Shown here piece by piece: positions 35,101 through 43,000 of a stretch of DNA of 64,000 nucleotides. The position numbers and the translations under genes are program-made. Under the pieces are notes generated by a model that saw nothing but the letters and a program-made list of their open reading frames with translations, ran no database searches and was not told the DNA's origin. The DNA lies in contig NC_087078.1 in assembly GCF_026151205.1 (NCBI RefSeq), forward strand, positions 18,121,118-18,185,117, written 5' to 3'. This DNA comes from Bolinopsis microptera (taxonomy: Eukaryota > Ctenophora > Tentaculata > Lobata > Bolinopsidae). Numbering within the stretch: the stretch's first letter is position 1; each line of letters starts with the position of its first letter.

Positions 35101-38100
35101 AGGTTGATGTTGAACTATTTACCCGTTTGTTACCGGTTGATGTTGAACTATTTACCCATTTGTTACAGGTTGATGTTGAACTATTTACCCATTTGTTACA
35201 GGTTGATGTTGAACTATTTACCCATTTGTTACAGGTTGATGTTGAACTATTTACCCATTTGTTACAGGTTGATGTTGAACTATTTACCCATTTGTTACAG
35301 GTTGATGTTAAACTATTTACCCGTTTGTAACAGGTTGATGTTGAACTATTTACCCATTTGTTACAGGTTGATGTTGAAAAGGACCGCTAAGAGTCTAATC
35401 GTGCAAGATAATGATGTTCAGGAGCTTCTGAGGGAGGCTAAACTTTGGCAGAGAATAGCGGACCGGAGTTACATCGGTTTGTTATAATACAATACTACCT
35501 TGGCTTTTGAGGGCTACACGCGATAATTCCCGACAGCTTGCTGGAGGGAACGCGTGGCCCGAAAAGTAGCCAAGGTATAATTTGTTATAATTTTTTCGGT
35601 TCCGATTGGAAGATGTGTAATGTGATACGTGCGCGTGATATAATATAGTGTGTATATATATAACCTTAACCGTTATATTATTAAGCTGTATAAAAGAAGA
35701 CTGATGACACATATTGCTCCCCTTGTACATTGTACACATACACTGTTAAAGCACGAATTTTCACCCATAAAGGGACCCATAAAGGGACACTAACTGTACC
35801 CTATTTGGGAAATCATCCTAGTAATTGTTTTAATAGTATCAGATACAGTATCAACCATCACTGATACTGATACTGTATCTGGCATCTCTAATACTGATAT
35901 TGTTTTAACCCACCTTTACCTAGTTTTCATTACCAGGAACGACGGATGAAGTGGCTGTGAAGGAGATGTTGGCGGGTAAAGCTGCACAGGTGACACGTCT
36001 TGCGGAGGAGAGAGTCATGACACCACAAGAGGTGACCAAGACTTACAACGTTAACCTGCCTAAACTTAGAGCTCAGTGAGTCTTTAAATTATTTAAAAAT
36101 AAAGAATGAAAAAGTATTTAAAGTATTGCTCAGAGTTAAATATATTTTGTGAGTAACAAGATTGTTGAAATGGATGTCTTTTTACTGTAAGATATTCTTT
36201 TGGTTATTGATTGACTTGGCAGGTTGATTTTGCTTGTGGGTAAGGAAGCAAACGCTTCTAAAGAGTAATCGTAAAATTTTATCCTGGGGAACTGATTGAA
36301 TAAACTTCAATTTTGGTCTTATTACCCTTTTCAGTTTCATCACTTGTGCTCATGTTTCCAATAAGTTAACCTTGGTTGAGGAAACCAGTAATTCTTAGAT
36401 CAAATTAATGATACGAACTTCAGCTTGAACACGTTGAGTTATTAGGATGAGTAGAAAATCTATCCTTGTGCTTATTTCCTTAAATTCTTATCTCATTATC
36501 TTTTAGCAACGATAGCATTATCTCTTAGCAACGATAGCAACGATAGCAGAGTCCACTGGTTAAACGATATGTATTAGCTAATCATGATACATAAAACCAA
36601 CCTGCCCATTTCCTGAATAACACTTCCTCTTTCCGCAACCTTTTCCTGCGTAGCTCTCCCGAGTTCGAAGAAATACCAACTTGTATTTCTAAGAAAGCAT
36701 TTTGATATTAATGATCGTACTTGCTGCTTCCCAATCTGATAATATTACCTCGATGTTTGGTTAACCATACAAATTAAACCCTCCAGCTGCTTTTTGTGAG
36801 CTGCATTCTTAGAAGGGCTCGCAGTAACCACAGTAACCACAGTAACCACAGTAACCACAGTAACCACAGTAACCACAGTAACCACAGTAACCACAGTAAC
36901 CACAGTAACCACAGTAACCACGGTAACCAACCAACCCACTTACCCAACACTCCACACCAGATACGGTATCAGAGATAAGGGGAAACTTGTCAAAACAGCA
37001 ACTGTACTGATAGTGTGCATCTTGCTGTTCTTCGTGTACTCCCTCCCAATAATACATACTACGCCCGGAGAGGTCGCCATGGCTGGTGCCATTGCGCTCA
37101 TCATCGTCATAGGTTTGTAGCGAATTACATGTTTCTGGGTTTACCTTATCATTGTGATAGGTTTGTAGCTCATTTGGAATACATGTTTCTTATCATTGTC
37201 ATAGGTTTGTAGCTAATTTGGAATACATGTTTCTGGGTATACCTTATCATCGTCATACGTTTGTAGCTCATTTGGAATACATGTTTCTTATCATTGTCAT
37301 AGGTTTGTAGCTCATTACATGTTTCTTTTCATTGTCATAGGATTGTAGCTCATTTGGAATACATGTTTCTGGATATACCTTATCGGACGTTATTTGACCG
37401 GACATTTTGTGAACAGACATAATTTTGAACGGACATCAAAGGCATTCATTTAATATACTTAATTTATCTACCTTGTCGGACTTTAATTGAACGGACATTA
37501 GAATGATCGCTAGGGCCTCCAGCGTCCAATTAATGTCCGTTCAAATAAAGTCCGATAAGGTATCTACAGGAAGTCTTGCTTAAGTATTTTATCCGTCTTC
37601 TAAAACGACTAACGAGGGGTCAAAATCAACTGAAACGTTTTGCTACTCACATTCTAAAGTTGTGAATTTTGAATGTTTTTTAAACTAATGTATCAACCAC
37701 AGATCACCATGACTACCACACTTTACCCTGACAACCCCAGATCACCATGACTACCACACTTTACCCTGACAACCCCAGATCACCATGACATGGAAGGTCT
37801 GCTACACAAAGTAGAATGGACTACTCTTATGTTCTTTGCTGGACTTTTCATTTTAGTGGAGTGTCTTGAGAAACTTGGGCTCATAGGTAAATACCTTATT
37901 TGATTAATTAATTATTTTTTCAATCAATTGTAATTTGTTTAATCAATTATTGATATTTTCAAAATCGACGAGATTGACAAATACCAAGCTTGCTTCATAT
38001 TCAAACTATATCACATTCTAAAATGCTTTAAATATCAAAATGATAACAAACCTTCATGGAGAGTCGAATAGTCATCGTGACATCATTCCAGGTACCCTCG

Positions 38101-38504
38101 GAGAGTTTGCAGCGACGACCATAAAATCAATCTCACCTGACTACCAACTAGCTGCTGCTATCTCAATCATCCTCTGGATGGCAGCCATCATCTCAGCTTT
38201 CATCGATAACATCCCCTTTACCGCCGCTATAATCCCCGTTATCTCACAAATCGTTACAGAGACTGGTTTACCTTTAGAGCCGCTGGTTTATGCTTTAGCG
38301 TTTGGGGCATGTCTCGGGGGAAATGGAACACTCATTGGAGCTTCTGCTAATATTGTAGCTGTGGGCATAGCAGAGGAGAAGGGGTACAAAATATCGTTTT
38401 TCGATTTTATGAAGTTAGGATTGCCCGTTATGTTTGTGACGGTTACTGTTGCCCATATATACCTGCTGGTTTGTCATTGCTGGTTTGGGTGGGGTAATGG
38501 ATGA
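11105..38504 (+). CDS. OCA2: P-protein (OCA2)-like 12-TM permease, 18 exons
   Basis: Exons: 11105-11248, 11449-11570, 20312-20363, 24464-24605, 24793-24869, 25002-25096, 25618-25720, 29111-29236, 29492-29557, 30912-31049, 32500-32543, 32792-32927, 34759-34838, 35367-35476, 35937-36075, 36961-37112, 37779-37886, 38092-38504. All junction phases agree and the sum is 2247 nt (748 residues). The layout is that of the melanosomal P protein: cytosolic tail, first TM (exon 3), lumenal region (exons 4-7), then TM core. Family signatures are YALIMTEIIHRT, WIDWETLALLMGM, DNVTT (356-360), GGASTGIGDPPN (to 404), DHHDMEGLLHKVEW, DNIPFTA (650-656) and GACLGGNGTLIGASAN. Such proteins are ion-transporter-like permeases of the IT superfamily (ArsB/NhaD relatives) that set organelle pH in pigment granules; pigment function here is inferred. 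Two antisense genes and several mobile elements sit in its introns. Confidence 0.88.
11682..12096 (+). repeat. Left terminal inverted repeat
   Basis: Outer 20 bp unique, then GCACGGTTAA-type tandem repeats to about 11930, then a unique inner part ending in AACCAGGC plus a T-run. It matches the reverse complement of 19593-20043. Confidence 0.85.
12188..12230 (+). repeat. 10 bp tandem repeat (GGAATACAAG)
   Basis: About four copies just inside the left inverted repeat and before the LINE coding region. Confidence 0.9.
12369..15752 (+). CDS. LINE ORF1 with SGNH-hydrolase-like C-terminal domain
   Basis: Open from 12369 (after a TGA) to 15752, but the first in-frame ATG is at about 12786; the 5' part has no AUG. 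Counting from a GTG at 12495 gives 1085 codons. Visible parts: a basic stretch KIPKKKKGKSNKKKKRGKR near residue 485 (RNA binding or nuclear entry), coiled-coil segments at about 570-760, and a C-terminal domain with IHTGSNDF, the GxND block of SGNH/GDSL esterases, while the usual GDS nucleophile block appears altered to HDESF. Esterase-like domains occur in ORF1 of CR1-type LINEs. The frame is intact, in contrast to ORF2. The AUG-less start may mean 5' damage. Confidence 0.75.
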   Translation, partial: CDLIQITGRYQIQGQGLHKCDGHSFELSDRSFFEGSEISIDSVQSEIKVALREVSPEITPGQAKSSCTELFWRPSVVKALCNDLTSGLPPNTPSPGHPEDKNSLKTLLATINNRVGALTNKNTLFNGLRIIYSFDRTSRMPLKNTHKDDNMPLVILHIGKPRDLSITPLRFNPAVEDTEVCDVSLGNFSLVTLYPDSIKHLHCYFSPELKKNEGGDEQVLIIPYVENVVEAIDEPETLQATESQPDETEPPAADITTPASAKETAVSLPAFTNETSHHISNSVPPPPDPCFIKHSEDQTSVTNSPVAVFDPRSNLNEQSNICEKPARITSGKEKVLGVPNLDNSASIVFRYITLDLLKNAANTYKKSALVSLASSLGLKGSNNVTTNKKKLCDLLETCETTGSKETAKLVTHLINKLEDTVIKFELLANSLPLSNSARERKTDLVTFCTNRHVSSEITRLVFDSPNEEAPGNSICSNVIQSQNTEHFDSEPSLHDPGDYITPGGPLSGSSDTKFDFLTPQAQQCPKIPKKKKGKSNKKKKRGKRTDDQSLSISGDTQKSHRKTSDASVTNDARIITNELTTEASDGNQPTRDDNPEDHLTLNGCNNCSDLKHSMSVLQDSLLELKEEMLQQKAFSDLILSSPTTSEKCVSSIFKKKVGPIETKLNGIRADLDQLRSAVDEQNLILERLINFKAQFSDELNTIQSTTLKVLSSANSANKQRIETLEIGQENLTKATKGIAKSALNQSHASTQELKHELRPIVEAIETTSASNSFRIETLEINLEDTIQALNAAEQPAVNNIPAALNSPSTGNSKPTLKRKKFRVHRNSSSDATARSGESELKQAEMSWAERVDQSNKTPFTVANKQNMKNHNERGSRGDRPSSEMRRSRENLNTRSRQYDLGNRIEHTNPPDRGSSETNSAAEAKVSYRRHTVLLIHDESFDEFDPRRFNSQFNVHCFKADSYYDMLKKSKKLNNTIKRLRPECIYIHTGSNDFLKKKSSLVSNVKELYEHLLNTTKAQICFSALIPSSNNSSINERIQVVNEETRNHVSWLHKHRPDVKDRIFTFSNDKIGDQNSYSFNTGFELRQRGQKMLWLRLREGLRKTLRLPRISYHDNDKTRRSTNRFSND
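15709..19291 (+). pseudogene. LINE ORF2 (APE endonuclease + reverse transcriptase), broken
   Basis: Overlaps the end of ORF1 by 44 nt in another frame. The endonuclease starts with LKFLCWNINHSRDK and ALQETKG, shifts frame near 15905, then continues through GGVCIGVHKS, LLGDFNARTG, TVDYICVS and SDHRAL. A second frameshift near 17010 leads into the reverse transcriptase: AFDSV, then the catalytic WADD (in place of the usual FADD). A TAA at 18179 interrupts the frame, which reopens through a C-terminal region with a CxxC...HxxxxC knuckle near 19027-19130. With two frameshifts and one nonsense codon this copy cannot make the enzyme; I describe the breaks only. Confidence 0.88.
19480..19510 (+). 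repeat. Short tandem repeat at the LINE 3' end
   Basis: Three direct copies of a TTTAATCCTG-like decamer about 200 bp after the end of ORF2. Short 3' tandem repeats are common tails of CR1/RTE-type LINEs, so this may mark the true LINE end inside the inverted-repeat frame. Confidence 0.5.
19593..20043 (-). repeat. Right terminal inverted repeat
   Basis: Reverse-complement partner of 11682-12096, with the same outer end and decamer array; it has about 40 bp more in the inner part. Confidence 0.85.
20846..23752 (-). CDS. TALE-class homeobox transcription factor, 10 exons
   Basis: Coding exons in order of transcription: 23735-23752, 23536-23595, 23292-23346, 23033-23164, 22827-22912, 22190-22367, 21928-22039, 21526-21737, 21128-21279, 20846-20920; phases agree and the sum is 1080 nt (359 residues). 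The donor at 23033 (GTCATT) is weak. The first 250 residues are Y/N/Q/S/P-rich without a known domain. A short coiled coil (ELDEIMSLLKEHL) and a basic stretch (RRRNKRPC) precede the homeodomain at about 287-350: WLRNNLKNPYP has the helix 1-2 spacing and PYP of three-residue-extended TALE domains, and helix 3 reads IRQWFVNARRR, split from the rest by an intron. Residue 50 is V, not the I, A or G usual in MEIS/TGIF, IRX or PBX, so the subfamily is unclear. The gene lies wholly inside intron 3 of the P-protein gene, on the other strand. Confidence 0.85.
21311..21418. mobile_element. MITE of the CCTTATCGGAC family, decayed
   Basis: Right end reads GTCTGATAAGG followed by TA; the left end is degraded (TACCTGGACGTCATTTGA). 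Internal GAACGGACATAATTTTG matches other copies. Lies in the intron between homeobox exons 8 and 9, starting about 30 bp from exon 9. Confidence 0.7.
22458..22796 (+). repeat. (GAGAAA)n hexamer microsatellite
   Basis: About 56 copies; a few GAATGA variants near the right end. It lies in homeobox intron 5 and reads as a 340 nt polypyrimidine tract on the transcribed strand, about 90 nt upstream of the next acceptor. The LF- and FS-repeat frames it creates are artefacts. Confidence 0.97.
26107..28952 (-). CDS. Single-pass membrane glycoprotein, receptor-like, 4 exons
   Basis: Exons in order: 28875-28952, 27666-27796, 27339-27412, 26107-27212; phases agree, total 1389 nt (462 residues). Signal peptide at residues 1-10 (MLLLVLLSLIP). 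The ectodomain has many N-x-S/T sites (NQT, NET, NYT, NRT) and about ten cysteines. The part near residues 270-395 looks like one or two fibronectin-III or cytokine-receptor-like beta domains (a MKCWSDV string, a TKIEWDC strand, a final VGYHVWVVTSASN strand). One TM segment at about 399-422 is followed by a basic stop-transfer sequence and a 40-residue tail with YEASDIVIL. Function unknown; ligand binding at the cell surface is inferred from the architecture. It lies in intron 7 of the P-protein gene, antisense. Confidence 0.75.
28641..28722 (+). repeat. Tandem duplication of about 40 bp
   Basis: Two copies of a segment containing TATAGCCCTACCCACAACTA, within intron 7 of the P-protein gene and intron 1 of the antisense gene. 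Confidence 0.85.
29379..29488 (+). repeat. About 60 bp tandem repeat at an intron 3' end
   Basis: Two full units and a partial third of an AT-rich sequence containing TAATCTTCACTATTATTTAA run up to the acceptor of the exon at 29492. Only the last unit has the T-run and AG. Confidence 0.85.
31074..32305 (+). repeat. Heptamer satellite (CACACTC)n, 1.2 kb
   Basis: 1232 bp, about 176 perfect copies of a 7 bp unit with no visible variants, starting 25 bp after the donor of P-protein exon 10. Because seven is not a multiple of three, all frames cycle and long artefactual ORFs arise on both strands. Confidence 0.98.
33220..33674 (-). pseudogene. DDE transposase fragment, pogo/DDE-1 type
   Basis: An 89-codon frame (33405-33674) reads LLVYDVFKGHL, then ANMTNLFQPLDITVNR, the second catalytic aspartate block and NLFQPLD signature of pogo/jerky-type transposases. 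Past a break, the frame continues toward 33220 as KPLHAEWLVKF, ITDAL and ENPFDEDD, the usual C-terminal pattern. The N-terminal helix-turn-helix and most of the catalytic domain are missing. This links the CCTTATCGGAC MITEs to a transposase source. Confidence 0.75.
34174..34530 (-). mobile_element. tRNA-derived SINE
   Basis: Read on the minus strand it begins with a tRNA-like head: box A TAGCGCAGTTGG (34512-34523) and box B GGTTCAAATCC (34472-34482), then a body of about 280 bp and an A-rich end near 34174-34186. The anticodon stem does not pair well, so this is a SINE, not a working tRNA gene. Its 3' region (CAATTACAGGAAGCC on the + strand) recurs at 58255-58305 and 59164-59200. Confidence 0.75.
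35103..35366 (+). repeat. 33 bp array duplicating a 3' splice site
   Basis: Eight units of 33 bp end exactly at the start of P-protein exon 14 (35367). Each unit carries the first 12 nt of the exon, then a pyrimidine-rich stretch and TTACAG; a ninth acceptor precedes unit 1. Unit 1 ends in TTACCG and is inactive as an acceptor; unit 7 ends TAACAG. The array has no stop in the exon frame and would code LMLNYLPICYR per unit. Confidence 0.95.
36824..36921 (+). repeat. (AACCACAGT)n nonamer repeat
   Basis: About eleven copies in P-protein intron 15, ending 40 bp before the acceptor at 36960. Every unit contains CCACAG, an AG preceded by C. Confidence 0.95.
37098..37375 (+). repeat. Array duplicating a 5' splice site (TCATAG|GTTTGT)
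   Basis: Six imperfect units of about 40-52 bp begin with the last 14 nt of P-protein exon 16 and its donor. Copies read ATCATTGTCATAG followed by GTTTGTAGC; one has GATTGT. Using a downstream copy would put TAG in frame almost at once. Confidence 0.9.
37376..37562. mobile_element. MITE of the CCTTATCGGAC family
   Basis: TA-flanked, ends CCTTATCGGACGTTATTTGA and (reverse strand) CCTTATCGGACTTTATTTGA; 183 bp between the TA pairs. Close to the copy at 61054-61255. Lies in P-protein intron 16, directly after the donor array. Confidence 0.9.
37703..37778 (+). repeat. 38 bp array duplicating a 3' splice site
   Basis: Two 38 bp units precede P-protein exon 17 (37779). Each starts with the exon's first bases (ATCACCATGAC) and ends in an AACCCCAG acceptor. 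AGs lie at 37702, 37740 and 37778; only the last keeps the frame, as the unit contains an in-frame TGA. Confidence 0.95.
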
Positions 38505-40081
38505 GCATTATCATGTTAAACTTTTAGATAAACATCCAATGCTATTAAATTTCAAATCACGATCGCCGCAAATGGATGGACGACCATCGGTTCTGTTTTC
38601 GCTGGCGAATGTTTTACAGTTTATTTCATGAAACTAATTACAATATTTTTCAGCTTTTTTGTTTAAAATGTAATTTGTTATAACATGACAACTGTTAACG
38701 AAATAAACAGTCTGTTTTTGTAAAAGAGATTAGAAATTGAACCTCAATTGTGGCAGATTGCTTTGGTGATTTTTCCAAGATATGTTAAATTTTCATTAGT
38801 ATCTAATTCGTAACTAGTCGGTAAGTTAATCCTGAACAATTTTCTTTATCTTATTATTACTTTTACAGACAGTAATAGTATTAAGTACTAATAATAAATA
38901 AGACATACTTATAGAAAACCCATTCAATTTTAGTTTTACCCCCGTACCCACTACCCATGTTGATGGGAAACTAAGGCTGTCGGAGTAAAACTAAACGTAC
39001 TGCCAAGCTCAGGTCGGTTCCTATCCTTCTAATGGACCATTAAGTGATTCGTCGGGCCGGTTAACGCCATGTATGTCGAAATGATCCACTGAGTCAGTCG
39101 TAAGCAGCAGGTGATCCTATCACACGCATCGTATAAAGATATATCTCTGATTGGGATAACAAGTTCATATGCTTGGGCCATATATGACTACCGAAGCATC
39201 GACAATCGAGCAACATGACCTCCACAGTCACCTTCATTCCTGGACGTACTTCTTGTTCAAGAAACGTTATTGTGTTGCAATTGTGAAATATGTTATTGAT
39301 TTGATTATCTAAATTAATCATATTTTAATAAACTTGTTGTATCACTATCTAATTCTAAATAAATAAATATATAAAAGTACTTGACTGGTGCAATTACAGT
39401 CAAGCCATCGCCGATCAGCCCGTTAATTTGGTCCACGTCGTCGGGCTCGGATAGTATGCTCTGTCAGCTCATGTTGTGAGTAATACATTGCACGTACGGG
39501 TCACATCACGCACGGGTCACATCACTCAGTCCAGCTGTTAGGCCAAGCGACCTAAAGTGGGCTGTTGGCTTAAAATCTGTTCTAAATTAGGATAAGGTAT
39601 ATTCTAACTCAGAAAGTTTCTTCGAGACCAGCTTAACATTAACAAATAGATACTATTATTGGTCCGCAACTTGCTAGGCTCATGGCCCCTCTTTGCATCC
39701 GAGGCTACAGCTAGCCTTATATTGCTAGCTGCATTTAAAGCTGTAAAACCTCGATCATTGAACTAACTGTATCTGGAGATCATATTAATGTTGTTACCAT
39801 GGTAACACTATTATTATTAATGTTATGCTGGAGACTGTTTGAATAAATTGGCCGGTGCACTTTACCACTTGTATTTGTAGTTGTATATGTACTTTGTATA
39901 GCGTCTAGTTGTATTATGTTAAATTAAATTTGAACATGTGAAATTGAAGTGACACGTGATAACCGTCACAAGGTAGCTTCTCATTTTTAAAAACTTTTCC
40001 TGAAGAGCCAGATCACCTAACAGTTTTGATAAACTCCAACACTTGCAATACCGTTCAACTCAAGCTTAACTGAAAACTGCA
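38505..40081. other. Intergenic, P-protein 3' flank to MFS gene
   Basis: An AATAAA at 38702-38707, 198 bp after the stop, is a likely poly(A) signal. The rest shows no convincing gene, RNA or repeat. Confidence 0.5.
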
Positions 40082-43000
40082 ATGGCGAGGACTGGCCTGG
40101 ACCGAGCTTGGAAAGCTCTCAGAAGGCACGGACGGAAATGCCAGAACTTGAAATGCAGACAGACTGTTGCACTGATAGGATCTGCTCTGATCCAGTTCAG
40201 TGTCGGCACTGTCACCTCGTTAGGTTAGTCTTATTTACAAAGTTACAACTGAACCAGTCAACCAATCTAAACCAATGTAAATAACAGATACTGAAATACT
40301 CATTTATATCAAAAATCAATATCAATATTTATTGAGATACAACATTATCAACGAATAGTATAAAGGAATGAGTACACATTTTAACGTGCATCAACACAGG
40401 AAATCAGGTCATATACCTAGTGTCATATGCGAGGGAAAGAGGGGCCAAGCAACCCAACTTACGGTACACTGACATGTCCATCCTGGTGTTCTTCGGAATG
40501 TTGGTCACGGGATTTGCAAGTGTTCCGTGCGGTCTTCTTGCTCAGAAAATTGGAGGTAACGGCAATTAAATCTAATACTAATCTAAACCTCAAACTGTTT
40601 TTATTATTCAAAACGTTGCTGTTTTATTATTTATTGTGTGCCAGAGAATCGAGCATCGAAGTCATCATAAATTAAAAAAATTTCAATTTAATAGTGCCGT
40701 ACAAAATTAACACCCATAATCACATATCAGGTTGGGAATCAGCAGCATTGGGTTCATTTATATACACGAGCTCCTTCGTGTTGGGATTCATAGCTGTGAA
40801 GTACAACTTCTATCTCTACTACGGAGTTGCGGTTCTGATGGCAGTAGGGGTGACGTTAGCTACTATTGGAGCTCTCACAGAGGCTATAAAGTGGGTCCCC
40901 AGGTGGGAGGGCATGGTAAGTTATAGCTCTCACAGAGGCTATAAAGTGGGTCCCTAGTTGGGAGGGCATGGTAAGTTAGGAGCTCTCACAGAGGCTATAA
41001 AGTGGGTCACTAGGTGGGAGGGCATGGTAAGTTATAGCTCTCACAGAGGCTATAAAGTGGGTCCCTAGGTGGGAGGGCATGGTAAGTTATAGCTCTCACA
41101 GAGGCTATAAAGTGGGTCCCTAGGTGGGAGGGCATGGTAAGTTATAGCTCTCACAGAGGCTATAAAGTGGGTCCCTAGGTGGGAGGGCATGGTAAGTTAT
41201 AGCTCTCACAGAGGCTATAAAGTGGGTCCCTAGGTGGGAGGGCATGGTAAGTTAGGAGCTCTCACAGAGGCTATAAAGTGGGTCCCTAGGTGGGAGGGCA
41301 TGGTAAGTTAGGAGCTCTCACAGAGGATATAAAGTGGGTCCCTAGGTGGGAGGGCATGGTAAGTTAGCTCTCACAGAGGCTATAAAGTGGGTCCCTAGGT
41401 GGGAGGGCATGGTAAGTTAGGAGCTCTCACAGAGGCTATAAAGTGGGTCCCTAGGTGGGAGGGCATGGTAAGTTATAGCTCTCACAGAGGCTATAAAGTG
41501 GGTCCCTAGGTGGGAGGGCATGGTAAGTTAGGAGCTCTCACAGAGGATATAAAGTGGGTCCCTAGGTGGGAGGGCATGGTAAGTTAGCTCTCACAGAGGC
41601 TATAAAGTGGGTCCCTAGGTGGGAGGGCATAGTAAGTTATAGCTCTCACAGAGGCTATAAAGTGGGTCCCTAGGTGGGAGGGCATGGTAAGTTATAGCTC
41701 TCACAGAGGCTATAAAGTGGGTCCCTAGGTGGGAGGGCATGGTAAGTTAGGAGCTCTCACAGAGGCTATAAAGTGGGTCCCTAGGTGGGAGGGCATGGTA
41801 AGTTAGGAGCTCTCACAGAGGCTATAAAGTGGGTCCCTAGGTGGGAGGGCATGGTAAGTTAGGAGCTCTCACAGAGGCTATAAAGTGGGTCCCTAGGTGG
41901 GAGGGCATGGTAAGTTAGGAGCTCTCACAGAGGCTATAAAGTGGGTCCCTAGGTGGGAGGGCATGGTAAGTTAGGAGCTCTCACAGAGGCTATAAAGTGG
42001 GTCCCTAGGTGGGAGGGCATGGTAAGTTATAGCTCTCACAGAGGCTATAAAGTGGGTCCCTAGGTGGGAAGGCATGGTAAGTTAGGAGCTCTCACAGAGG
42101 CTATAAAGTGGGTCCCTAGGTGGGAGGGCATGGTAAGTTAGGAGCTCTCACAGAGGCTATAAAGTGGGTCCCTAGGTGGGAGGGCATGGTAAGTTATAGC
42201 TCTCACAGAGGCTATAAAGTGGGTCCCTAGGTGGGAGGGCATGGTAAGTTAGGAGCTCTCACAGAGGCTATAAAGTGGGTCCCTAGGTGGGAGGGCATGG
42301 TAAGTTATAGATCTCACAGAGGCTATAAAGTGGGTCCCTAGGTGGGAGGGCGGCCGTATCGTGGCTTTCGCAACGGTACATTGTTAAATGAAATGACGAT
42401 GACGATGAGGGTCACGACGTGAGACGACTTAAAGACGACTTAAAGTTAAACCAACTTTTACAGGTGAACTGTACTTTTACAGGTTGTTACTTTCACAGGT
42501 GAACGGCATCAACTACGGAGCATTTGCTGCCGCCCCAGCGTTAGTGAACCCTCTGGTGACAGCCCTGGTTAATCCTCACAACATTTCACCTTCTGCTACA
42601 CCCTACATTGATAAAACTGAAAAGTACTTCACTAACGCCGAGGTGTTGGACAATTTCCCTAAGATTTACATCTTTGCTGTTTTTGGTTAGTCCCTTCAGT
42701 CTACCTTATCGGACTTTATTAATGTCCGTTCAAATGAAGTCCGATAAGGTAAGCGAAACTTTCTTACAGTTAAACCTTTTGCAGCACAAAACCGGCATCG
42801 AAAGCTAAATTCAGTGTCCAGTAAGAGTAACGAATCATATTACCCGATGTCTTACATTTTGCATCGAATATTTATTAAAGCCTAACACCGATTCTAATAT
42901 TTGAAAATTCCAAATAATTTTTGATCTCCAGGATTGGCGGCGGTTCAAATAGTAGGAATAGCGTTCCTGGCTCGATACCCCTGCCAACCGGAGGATGCGG

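Noticed and set aside
35103-42350. CRISPR-like arrays
   Set aside because: Direct head-to-tail repeats with no unique spacers, in a eukaryotic genome.
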